Assembly (NCBI RefSeq): GCF_030246925.1 | Contig: NZ_CP126740.1 | Span: forward strand, 124,001-188,000 | DNA from: Microbacterium sp. zg-Y625 | Lineage (GTDB): Bacteria > Actinomycetota > Actinomycetes > Actinomycetales > Microbacteriaceae | Length of the DNA stretch: 64,000 bases | Direction of reading: 5' to 3' | Shown here: positions 16,908 to 24,269 of the stretch, piece by piece | How the letters are laid out: every line of letters starts with the position of its first letter | How positions within the stretch are numbered: position 1 is the first letter of the stretch | Notes under the pieces: generated by a model | Told to the model about the DNA's origin: nothing | The model's input: the letters and a program-made list of their open reading frames with translations, nothing else | Database searches by the model: none | Made by a program: the position numbers and the translations under genes

Positions 16908-18236
16908 TCAGCCCCCCGGAGCGTCGCCGAACATGCCCCGGCCCGCCGGGGCGACGCGGGTCTCTGACGGCTCGGCGCGACGGGCGACGTACACCCCCAG
17001 CGCCCCCAGGGTGGCGAGCACGACGAGCCCGCCGATGCCGGCGGTCACCCCGACACGGATGGCCTGGGCATCGGCGCCCGTCTCCGCGGACACCCGCACG
17101 GCCGCGGAGTCGGCCGCCGCGGGCAGCGCCGTCCCGCCCTCGACGAACGGGCTGGCCGGTCCGCGCAGACCCGACCCCGGGACGAGCGCGATGGCGTCAT
17201 AGGGCTGCACCACGCCCCACCCGGCGACGTCGTCGCGTCGATCGGGGTCGGTGCGCACCGCGGTGGCCTCGAGCCGATATGTCCACTGCGCCGGGGTCTC
17301 GTCAGGGTGCGCGGCTGCGACGAGGGCAGCGGATGCCGAGACGTACGCGGCCGCGTAGCTGGTGGCGGGAGAATCCGCCGCGTACACGCAGTCGCCGCCT
17401 GCGGCGGACGACGTGGCGACGAGCTGACCGGGGGCGGCCAAGCGGACGTGCGGACCGTGGATGCTGGCGTCGGTCACGACTCCGGCGGCGTCGGCCGCGG
17501 CCACGCCCACGACGCCCGGGAACCCGGCGGGGTAGCGGCTGCCGTCGTCGTCGACCTCCTCCATCGACAGCGTCGCGTCCCGGTTGCCGGCGGTCGAGAC
17601 GACGAGGCTCCCTCGTGCGGTCGCGTAGGCGACGGCCTCGGCCAGTCCCGGCTCGGCGCCCACGGTGCTCATCGACACGTTGATGATCTGTGCCCCCCGG
17701 TCGGCGGCGTAGCGGATGCCGGCGGCCATCCGCCGCACATCGGGGCCGAAGCCGGCGTCGACGTCTTGGTCGGACGTCCCGGCGAACACGCGGACCGGCA
17801 GGATCCGGGCCTCGGGAGCGAGGCCCTCCACCCCCGACCCGCTGATGCGACGCGCGGCGATCTGTCCGGCGATGGCCGTGCCGTGCCCGTACGCGTCGGT
17901 GCGCCCCGACGGGTCGGTGCCGTCCGGCACGAGGTTCACGCCGGCCACGACGGCGTTGGCGAGGTGCGGGTTGGCGGCCACCCCCGAGTCGACGACCGCG
18001 ACCAGCACCCCCGCACCCCGGGTGATCGCCCACGCCGCTTCGCTCTGCAGCTCGCCCAGCGCCGTCACCGGTTCGGTGATGCGCGTCGACGCGGTGCACT
18101 CCCCGGACGTCGCAGCCGCAACCGGGGGCGCAGCCGGCACGGCCGGCGCGGCGAACGCGACGCCGGGCGCACCCGCGCCCAGCAGCGCGGCGGCCAGTGC
18201 TGCGGCGGCCGCAGCCGCGCGCACCCGACCGGTCAC
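16908..18236 (-). CDS. Type VII secretion-associated serine protease (mycosin), first copy
   Basis: 442-residue subtilisin-family (S8) protease of ESX systems, anchored outside the membrane. Seen: signal peptide at about 1-30, catalytic Asp83 (VAVVDSG), His118 (YGHGTAIAG), Ser293 (TSYAAAYVSA, against GTSxAAP of the family), oxyanion Asn218, and one C-terminal membrane helix at about 397-418 followed by a short cytoplasmic tail. Mycosins stabilise the ESX core and process some substrates. GTG start at 18236 overlaps the EccB stop by 4 bp. It is the last gene of the minus-strand T7SS operon. A second mycosin is encoded at 25829. Confidence 0.93.
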   Translation of the reverse strand: MTGRVRAAAAAAALAAALLGAGAPGVAFAAPAVPAAPPVAAATSGECTASTRITEPVTALGELQSEAAWAITRGAGVLVAVVDSGVAANPHLANAVVAGVNLVPDGTDPSGRTDAYGHGTAIAGQIAARRISGSGVEGLAPEARILPVRVFAGTSDQDVDAGFGPDVRRMAAGIRYAADRGAQIINVSMSTVGAEPGLAEAVAYATARGSLVVSTAGNRDATLSMEEVDDDGSRYPAGFPGVVGVAAADAAGVVTDASIHGPHVRLAAPGQLVATSSAAGGDCVYAADSPATSYAAAYVSASAALVAAAHPDETPAQWTYRLEATAVRTDPDRRDDVAGWGVVQPYDAIALVPGSGLRGPASPFVEGGTALPAAADSAAVRVSAETGADAQAIRVGVTAGIGGLVVLATLGALGVYVARRAEPSETRVAPAGRGMFGDAPGG

Positions 18237-19582
18237 CGAACCTCCGCGGCAGCCGCGACCGGCGACCGCCCCGCGCCTTCTTCGCTCAGGGCGGGGCCGG
18301 TGGGCAGCAAGGCGGTCCATTCGTCGCCGATCTCCCCGACCTCGTCCGCGGCATAGCCCAGGCGCGCGAGCGTCTCCGCGGTCGCTCCCGGCACCGCATA
18401 CGCCGTGCCGGTCGCGTCCACGAGGGTGAGCAGACGCGTGCTCTGGTCGCCTCGGCCGCCGGCACGGACCACCGCCCCCACGCCGGGTTCGACGTGCACG
18501 CCCTCGGTGAACTCGCTGTCCGCGCCCTGCACGGCCAGCGCGGTGCGGGTGCGCCCGTCCTCGGCGGCATCCAGCTGAGCGCACGGACGGTCACCGGCAT
18601 CGATCGAGGGGAACCCGACGGCGGGCCAGTCCTCGCCACCGGCGGGCCTGGCCGCCGTCGCAAGGTCCGAGACGTCGGATGCCGAGACCTCGCGCGCCTC
18701 GCCGCCGAGTGCCTTGCCGCTGCCGAGCTGGTACAGCTGCCATGCCAGCGGCGTCAGCGCCGCCAGGGACCCCTCCGCCTGCACGAGCAGGCGCTCATCG
18801 TCGGGGGTCCCGGCGACATGCACGACGTCACCCACCCGCAGATCGGTGCCGGCGACGCGGTCGCCGAAGTCGTCGACGGTCAGCGGTGCCAACGCCGAGG
18901 CCGGCGTGAAGAGGTTGAGCCATGCGGCCGGAACGACGGTCGGATTCAGTGCCGTGATTCCGGCAGCGCGCAGAACGGCGTCGGGATCGGTCGCCGTGAT
19001 CGCGAAGCTGCGCTCGCCGGAGAGGACGTAGAGATCTCCGTCGGATTCGACCACCGCACTGCGGTCACGGGCCGGGGTCACGCGCGACTCGCCGCCGATC
19101 CGCACTTCCAGCGCGGCACCGTCCGCGACGCAGGCGGTCCATCCCGCGTTGACGAGGGCGTTCGGGGAGGGCAGCTCGTCCGGGGCGCCGACGATGCCGA
19201 GCGGGGCGCCGATCGGGGTGCCGGCCAGGCTCGCCTGGTCGGTGGAGATGACGTCGAACTCGCTCGAGGGCAGCAGCAGCCGGGCGCTGGCGGTGTTGAT
19301 CACCGGATGCAGCACGCCGTCCACCGTCACGAAGCGCGCCCCCGTGTCGGAGACGAGCACGAGCTTGCCGTTCTCCCACCCCTGCGGCAGGCCGGGACGG
19401 ATGAAGCCGTAGAAGACCCCGACGAGCACGACGATCGCGGTGAGCGCGATCGCGGCGATCACGGGGCGCAGGGGGGAGGGGGGCTCGAGCTCCTTGCCGC
19501 CCGGCGCGCCGCTGACGAACGCGCTCAGCAGGCGGCGGCGGGAGAAGTTCTGCGCCTCGATGAGGTCGCTCTTGGTCGCCAT
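18233..19582 (-). CDS. eccB: Type VII secretion protein EccB
   Basis: 449 residues, near the usual 450-500. A short cytoplasmic N-terminus (about 40 residues), one membrane helix (IAAIALTAIVVLVGVFYGFI) and a large extracytoplasmic part with the repeat-type beta-structure of EccB, including GKLVLVSDTGARFV and VNTASARLLL-like segments. EccB is a core subunit of the ESX membrane complex. The gene begins 4 nt after EccD and ends overlapping mycosin, so the three are co-translated. No Shine-Dalgarno site is visible, in line with coupling to EccD. Confidence 0.92.
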   Translation of the reverse strand: MATKSDLIEAQNFSRRRLLSAFVSGAPGGKELEPPSPLRPVIAAIALTAIVVLVGVFYGFIRPGLPQGWENGKLVLVSDTGARFVTVDGVLHPVINTASARLLLPSSEFDVISTDQASLAGTPIGAPLGIVGAPDELPSPNALVNAGWTACVADGAALEVRIGGESRVTPARDRSAVVESDGDLYVLSGERSFAITATDPDAVLRAAGITALNPTVVPAAWLNLFTPASALAPLTVDDFGDRVAGTDLRVGDVVHVAGTPDDERLLVQAEGSLAALTPLAWQLYQLGSGKALGGEAREVSASDVSDLATAARPAGGEDWPAVGFPSIDAGDRPCAQLDAAEDGRTRTALAVQGADSEFTEGVHVEPGVGAVVRAGGRGDQSTRLLTLVDATGTAYAVPGATAETLARLGYAADEVGEIGDEWTALLPTGPALSEEGAGRSPVAAAAEVR

Positions 19583-19586
19583 CCGT

Positions 19587-20933
19587 TCAGGCCAGCCCGG
19601 ACGCGATGACGCTCAGCGGCAGCAGGGATGCCAGTACGAGCAGCTCGACCGTGTCGGCGAGGCGCGCCAGCCGCATCCGGGTCTTCGGTGCCAGCAGCGT
19701 CACCGTCACGACGCACACGGTCGCGATCGTGAGGACGACCAGCAGCGCCACCCGCAGGTCGGGCTGAGCGAGCGCCGCGGTCAGTCCTGAGACCGCGAGC
19801 CCGACGGCCCCCATGGCCATGACGGCCAGCACGCCGGAGCGGGCGTACGTCTGCCGAGAGGGGAACATCATCGCGGCGAAGGCGAGGACGCACAGGGCGG
19901 CGCCCACGGCATCCTGCGCGGCCACGAGCGGCGTCGCACCCAGGACCACGAGGCCGAGGGCGAGGCGCAGGGCGATGAGGATCCGCCGTCCCAGCGCCAT
20001 GCGCCGGGCCACGTCGTCGGCGTCGATGGGCACCGGGTCGGCGAACATCTCGGCGTCGCTCTGCGGAGAGATGACGCGCACCCGGGTGCTGCTCAGCGCG
20101 AGCCACGGCAGCGCGCCGGACAGCGTGCCGACGATGCCCACCGCGAGCGCGTAGACCGGCGCGGGGGGCAGGAAGGCCGCGAGTGTGCCGATGACGGCGA
20201 GGGCGCCGCCGGCCGTCAGGGGCGCGAGCTGCACCTCGGCACGCTCCGGCATGAGCGCGAGGGCGATGCCGGCGACGACGAACGCCCCCGCCCCCGCAGC
20301 GGCGAGGGGCCAGCCCCACAGGTCGAGCCCTGCCGGCACGGCGAGATAGCCGGTCAGGCCGGCGAACACCGCGGCGGCCATGCCCAGGCCCTGGCCCGCC
20401 TCGAGCTGGCCCAGTCGCGCCACGACCGCGGCGACGGCCAGCAGCGCGACCGCGCCCCCGCCGGCCATGAGGGCGCCGAACCCGAGGCTGGGACCGGCGG
20501 CCAACAGCAGGACGGCGCAGACGGCCAGGAGGGTCAGGCTCACCGTCAACGCGGTGCGTGCGTTGTCCTTCGGGGTCCAGGGGCGGTTCTGCTGCGCGTT
20601 GGCGTCGATCACGGCCTCGACGATGTCGTCGTAGACCCGCGGCTGAGCGACCAGACCTCCGCGCACGAGCGTCAACACCTCGCCGTCTTCCACACCCTGC
20701 GCGGCGACGCCCGTCGCCACGTCCAGCACCGTGCCGTCGGCGCGATGCAGCGCGTAGCCGGCATATGTCATGGAGGGGTCGAGCACGCCGAGGCTGCGCG
20801 CGAACCCGGGGAGGAACTCGATCACCGGCACCTGGGCGGGAATGCCGATGTCGAGCCGGCGCCCCTCGCTCTGTACGGAAAGGCGGATCAGGGCGCGCGT
20901 TGCGGGCGCCGTGGCCGTCGCCGTCTGACTCAT
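19587..20933 (-). CDS. eccD: Type VII secretion integral membrane protein EccD
   Basis: 448 residues: an N-terminal ubiquitin-like (YukD-type) cytoplasmic domain at about 13-95 (RLSVQSEGRRLDIGIPAQVP, LVRGGLV) followed by some 11 membrane helices from about 125 to the C-terminus. EccD forms the membrane channel scaffold of ESX systems. The conserved cytoplasmic loop after helix 6 holds SPQSDAEMFADPVPIDADDV. GAGGAG stands before the ATG at 20933. A second EccD-like protein is encoded with EccC at 28665, so the apparatus may contain two different EccD subunits. Confidence 0.92.
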   Translation of the reverse strand: MSQTATATAPATRALIRLSVQSEGRRLDIGIPAQVPVIEFLPGFARSLGVLDPSMTYAGYALHRADGTVLDVATGVAAQGVEDGEVLTLVRGGLVAQPRVYDDIVEAVIDANAQQNRPWTPKDNARTALTVSLTLLAVCAVLLLAAGPSLGFGALMAGGGAVALLAVAAVVARLGQLEAGQGLGMAAAVFAGLTGYLAVPAGLDLWGWPLAAAGAGAFVVAGIALALMPERAEVQLAPLTAGGALAVIGTLAAFLPPAPVYALAVGIVGTLSGALPWLALSSTRVRVISPQSDAEMFADPVPIDADDVARRMALGRRILIALRLALGLVVLGATPLVAAQDAVGAALCVLAFAAMMFPSRQTYARSGVLAVMAMGAVGLAVSGLTAALAQPDLRVALLVVLTIATVCVVTVTLLAPKTRMRLARLADTVELLVLASLLPLSVIASGLA

Positions 20934-20985
20934 TGCCCACTCCTCATTCGTCGCGACGTGCGCCGTCGCCGACCGCTCGACGGAT

Positions 20986-21663
20986 TCACGGCAGCTGCGT
21001 CACCTGGAAGGATGCTGCCGGTTGCACGGCGAGGTCGATGGCGACCTGCTGCGTGACGCCGGCGGTCGGGTCGACGAGCGTGGCCGGGTCGATGTCTGCC
21101 GTGACGGAGTAGACCGCCGGGTAGACGAGGAAGCTCATCGTCGATTCCTCCGGGTCGTCGACCTGGGTCACGGTGGCTCCCGGGACCTCGAACGACACGA
21201 ACTTCATCTCGATCCGGCTCACTTCTGCGGACACCATCAGTGCGCTGGTGAGGGAGCTGCTCAGCTGCCATTCGCCCTCCTCGGTGTTCCACATCACGCT
21301 GAGCACGGACCGCTCCTGCTTTCCGGCCAGCTCGTACTGGAACGAGACGTTGCGCGTGTCCTCATCGCCCGTGGTCTGATCGGCGGGGTCGACCGTCACA
21401 TTCTCGATGCGCTGGGCCCCTGCGAGCACGGCGTCGGTGCGCAACGTGTCGGCGTCGACGTCGGGCAGCTGCGGATCGCCGATGGCGTCGGCGTCGAGCT
21501 CGCGGGCCGTCGAGGCGTCGCCCGCCGCGATCGCCTCCAGGTATTCGACGACGACCTCCGTGGGGTCGGGACGCGGGGGCTCGGCGGGCGTGCAGGCCGT
21601 GGCGCTCAGCGCGAGCCCGACAGCGACCGATACGGCGAGCGTGCGCTTAGGCGACCTGGGCAA
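20986..21663 (-). CDS. Putative lipoprotein in the T7SS operon
   Basis: 225 residues. A signal peptide ends in LSATAC, giving a lipobox Cys at about residue 24, so the mature protein is probably attached to the outer face of the membrane. The remainder is a mixed alpha/beta domain of acidic composition with no family I can name; the stretch ATVVVEYLEAIAAGD-like near 40 (VVVEYLEAIAAGDAST) recalls NTF2-like DUF4878 proteins. It overlaps the upstream hairpin-protein gene by 17 bp and precedes EccD by 52 bp. I infer a surface accessory role in T7SS. Confidence 0.75.
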   Translation of the reverse strand: MPRSPKRTLAVSVAVGLALSATACTPAEPPRPDPTEVVVEYLEAIAAGDASTARELDADAIGDPQLPDVDADTLRTDAVLAGAQRIENVTVDPADQTTGDEDTRNVSFQYELAGKQERSVLSVMWNTEEGEWQLSSSLTSALMVSAEVSRIEMKFVSFEVPGATVTQVDDPEESTMSFLVYPAVYSVTADIDPATLVDPTAGVTQQVAIDLAVQPAASFQVTQLP

Positions 21664-22429
21664 ACCCGGGCACCTCCCACTCGGTGATCTCCCCAGGCAG
21701 ACCGTCGAGCTTGGCCCGGGTGCCCTGCGTCGAGGCCAAGACCATCTGCACGATCCCGATCACGGTGGTGGCGATGCCCAGGACTGCGGTGACCGCCCCG
21801 AGGATCGATCCGACGAGAGACAGGCCACCCGTGGGCAGGGCTCCGACGATCCCGAGGATGGCGGAGACCACGCCGATGATCGTCACCACGGCACCGATGA
21901 TCGCGGTCGCCAGCTGCATGTAGTAGTTCTCGATGTCGTTCGCGTGCTGGTCGATGGCGCCGGCGATCGCGCTGGCGGTGGAGGACACGCGGTTGAGCGG
22001 CTCCTCTTGATCGTCGATCGCGAACGAGTAGGTGTTGCTGGCAGGCGGGTCGTCCCAGCTCACCAGTCCCGGCATGGTGCTCTTCGTGATCTGGATGCCG
22101 TCGGCCTTCGCCGCCAGTTCTCCCAGCGCGCTGGCCACCGCGCGGAGTGTGTCGGGGCTGCCGAGGTATCTGTTGGCCTCGCGCATGAGGCCCACGGAGT
22201 CACGGCAGTAGTCGAGCACTTCGTCGACCGCGGCGATGACGTAATCCGCCGCTTCGTCCACCCACCCGTCCGGCACGAGGACTCCCAGACCGAATCCCTG
22301 TCGGTCCACCCACTGCTGCAGGCCCTGGCGGACGAGCGGCGGTGCCGCGGATGCCGCCCCGTCGATCGCCTCGATCGCGCGGTCGAGCTGGCTCTCGTTG
22401 CGCTCCCGGATGTCGTCGACGTAGCTCAC
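21647..22429 (-). CDS. T7SS-locus protein with a C-terminal hydrophobic hairpin
   Basis: 260 residues, family not recognised. Residues 1-165 are amphipathic and helical. Then come two long hydrophobic helices at about 168-193 (ATAIIGAVVTIIGVVSAILG) and 198-225 (VGSILGAVTAVLGIATTVIG), separated by a short Gly/Pro turn, and a 30-residue polar tail. This layout, a soluble helical N-terminus plus a membrane-inserting hairpin, is seen in WXG/LXG-type exported proteins and in pore-forming effectors. GTG start at 22429 overlaps the upstream EspC-like gene by 4 bp, so the two probably form a pair. It is a secreted-substrate candidate by context only. Confidence 0.7.
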   Translation of the reverse strand: MSYVDDIRERNESQLDRAIEAIDGAASAAPPLVRQGLQQWVDRQGFGLGVLVPDGWVDEAADYVIAAVDEVLDYCRDSVGLMREANRYLGSPDTLRAVASALGELAAKADGIQITKSTMPGLVSWDDPPASNTYSFAIDDQEEPLNRVSSTASAIAGAIDQHANDIENYYMQLATAIIGAVVTIIGVVSAILGIVGALPTGGLSLVGSILGAVTAVLGIATTVIGIVQMVLASTQGTRAKLDGLPGEITEWEVPGFAQVA

Positions 22430-22749
22430 AGCGTCTCCAGCTCTCGTTCGACCGCGTCGATCTCGCTCTGCGCGTCGCCTTCCGCTTCCATGTACATGAT
22501 GGCCGTGTCCAGGAGCGCCCGGGCGAAGCCCTCGAAGATCTCCTCGCCTGTTTCGATGTATGCGCGCAGCGTGGTCGTCGCGGTTTCGAACGCGGCATAC
22601 ACCTCGCCCGACCCGGGGATCAGCGAGAAGTCCGGACGCGAATAGTTCAGCTCGTCGATCTTGCCCTTCGCCTCGGCCAGCTTGCCGCTCCACACCTGCC
22701 ACGAGTCGTTCGCGTCGGTGCGAAGGGCATCGGGATCCACGTCAGCCAC
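22426..22749 (-). CDS. Small EspC/WXG-like T7SS protein
   Basis: 107 residues, mainly helical, starting DVDPDALRTDANDSWQVW, like the N-terminus of ESX secretion-associated EspC-type proteins. Near the C-terminus is YMEAE, which fits the YxxxD/E export signal of T7SS substrates. A canonical WxG turn is missing. It overlaps the YbaB gene by 8 bp on one side and the hairpin-protein gene by 4 bp on the other. I infer that it is the export partner of the hairpin protein; an adaptor role is the alternative. Confidence 0.7.
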   Translation of the reverse strand: MADVDPDALRTDANDSWQVWSGKLAEAKGKIDELNYSRPDFSLIPGSGEVYAAFETATTTLRAYIETGEEIFEGFARALLDTAIMYMEAEGDAQSEIDAVERELETL

Positions 22750-23320
22750 GGTTCTCCTCCTCGGTGAATCGACCGAACCGGTCGGATGCCGTCGCCGCCC
22801 GCTGTGCGAGGGTCAGAACCTCTGCTGCGATGTCGGCCGGACGGTTGCGCTGGATCCACTCGTCCCGTGCGTGGACGGCGGTCACATCCCCGAACAGGGC
22901 GGTCACGCCCGCCTGTCCCAGGTCGTTCCAGACCGTGTCGCCGGCGTCGGCGATGCGGTCGGCCGCATGCTGCGGATCGGCCGCCGCCGAGTGCAGCACC
23001 GCCATCAACGGGTCCAGTGCCTCCGGCGGGAGGGTCGGCCGCTCGGCGCGGGCGGTGAGGAACGCCGTCGTGAGGGCGGTACGCACCTCATCGGGGGTCG
23101 CCGCCCCGGTGTCGTCGGTGAGATCCACAGCCACGGGATAGCCGCGCCCGTCCAGCGTCACCCGAGCGTGCGCGGAGCTGGGGGGAATGGCATCCCCCAA
23201 CTGCGCCTGCACCGCCGCGAGCCGCGCGGTCAGATCCTCCTGCAGTCGGGCGCCGCGGGCGCGGAACGCCTCGAGCCGCTCGAGGAGATCGGGTCGGGAA
23301 GCCTCATCCACCGCGCTCAT
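22742..23320 (-). CDS. YbaB/EbfC-family protein in the T7SS operon
   Basis: 192 residues. Residues 1-95 match the YbaB/EbfC family: a long N-terminal helix (LLERLEAFRARGARLQED), then ARVTLDGRGYPVAVDL and a second long helix. Residues 105-192 form an extension of no known type. YbaB proteins bind DNA as dimers, and copies such as EspL lie inside ESX loci, where they affect substrate stability rather than nucleoid structure. ATG at 23320 overlaps the WXG100 stop by 4 bp. Its role here is inferred from location only. Confidence 0.8.
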   Translation of the reverse strand: MSAVDEASRPDLLERLEAFRARGARLQEDLTARLAAVQAQLGDAIPPSSAHARVTLDGRGYPVAVDLTDDTGAATPDEVRTALTTAFLTARAERPTLPPEALDPLMAVLHSAAADPQHAADRIADAGDTVWNDLGQAGVTALFGDVTAVHARDEWIQRNRPADIAAEVLTLAQRAATASDRFGRFTEEENRG

Positions 23321-23607
23321 CCCCAGCGCTCCGCGACCTTCGCACGCGCCGCGGCGTAGCGCGCGGCGGACGCATCCGCGGCGCGCGACGAAGAGCCCAG
23401 CACGGAGTTCATGTTCCGCAGGCTCGCGTGCCACTGCTGCTGGGCAGAGCGGTAGGCGTTGGCGGCCTCGCCGCTCCACCGGTCGATGAGCGTCTCGGCC
23501 TCGGCTTCGAGGGCGTCCAGCTCCGCCTGAATGGCCGCCGTCGCCTCCGCGAGCCTGGCCGCTGTCGCCTGCAGCGACGCAGGGTCGAATCTGAGTGTGC
23601 TTCCCAT
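23317..23607 (-). CDS. WXG100-type protein (single, without YxxxD)
   Basis: 96 residues with two helices joined by a WxG turn at residues 44-46 (IDRWSGEAANAY), the WXG100 hallmark. The C-terminus (YAAARAKVAERWG) lacks a YxxxD/E signal, so export may depend on a partner. It lies 9 bp after the preceding WXG100 gene. It is the least similar of the five WXG100 proteins in this locus and has no visible counterpart at 27.7-28.4 kb. Confidence 0.88.
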   Translation of the reverse strand: MGSTLRFDPASLQATAARLAEATAAIQAELDALEAEAETLIDRWSGEAANAYRSAQQQWHASLRNMNSVLGSSSRAADASAARYAAARAKVAERWG

Positions 23608-23615
23608 CGGTGCTC

Positions 23616-23903
23616 CTAGCTGAACCGCTTCGCCGACCGCCGGTCGGTCTCCACGTAGTCGTCTGCGATGCCTTCCGTGGCATTCGCGATGTTGGCAAGC
23701 GTCTGCTTCATGGCCTCGAACGTCGCGTTCCACTGCAGCTGCGCCGCGTCGTAGGCGGCTTGCGCCGCTCCGTCCCAGTTCGCCCGGAGGGCTCCTGCTT
23801 CGCTCTCGATGCCGCGCAGGGCCGCATCGATGTGTGCGCTCTCGTTGCGCAGGCGCGCCGCGGCTGCGTGCAGCGCGGCGGGCGTGACACGGAGATCCGC
23901 CAT
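23616..23903 (-). CDS. WXG100 protein with YxxxD export signal (second pair)
   Basis: 95 residues: helix, turn W43-D-G (RANWDGAAQAAYDAAQLQW), helix, and C-terminal YVETD at 83-87 fitting the YxxxD/E T7SS signal. It is a clear paralogue of the protein at 27745 (same length, same turn, same signal position). It lies 2 bp after the 105-residue WXG100 gene, forming an EsxA/EsxB-type heterodimer pair by analogy. Confidence 0.92.
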   Translation of the reverse strand: MADLRVTPAALHAAAARLRNESAHIDAALRGIESEAGALRANWDGAAQAAYDAAQLQWNATFEAMKQTLANIANATEGIADDYVETDRRSAKRFS

Positions 23904-23905
23904 GG

Positions 23906-24223
23906 TCAGTCGCCTCCCAGCAGGGCGCCCAGGCCCCCGATGGTCGTCCGGTGCTGCTGCTCGAGAGCCTGCTGCGCCTGGTCGGTCGCGCGCAGCGCCT
24001 GGGTGAGCTGCACAAGGACCGCGTTGAGCTTCACCGCTCCCGCCGACCACTCGCCGACGAGTTGTCTGTAGGCGCCGGCGGCATCGCCGGACCAGTGCGC
24101 GCCGAGTTCGTCGAGCTCGGCGATCACGCGGCCGATGCTGTCCTGGATGTCGACATGGGCGCTGGCGACCACGTTCGCGCCGCGGGCGAGTGCGCCCTCT
24201 GTGGCGGAGATGCGATCGGTCAT
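23906..24223 (-). CDS. WXG100 protein, partner subunit (second pair)
   Basis: 105 residues with W44-S-G turn (GAHWSGDAAGAYRQLVGEW) and a long C-terminal helix ending GLGALLGG. It has no YxxxD signal, the usual state of one partner in each pair. It is a paralogue of the protein at 28061: both share the start with a T/A-EEGAL-like stretch, the WSG turn and an HxxTIxxLG ending. It precedes the YVETD protein by 2 bp. Together they form the second WXG100 pair in the operon. Confidence 0.92.
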   Translation of the reverse strand: MTDRISATEGALARGANVVASAHVDIQDSIGRVIAELDELGAHWSGDAAGAYRQLVGEWSAGAVKLNAVLVQLTQALRATDQAQQALEQQHRTTIGGLGALLGGD

Positions 24224-24269
24224 CCTTTTGCGTCCTCTCCAGGCTCTGGCCGATGTGGGGCGTATCCGC

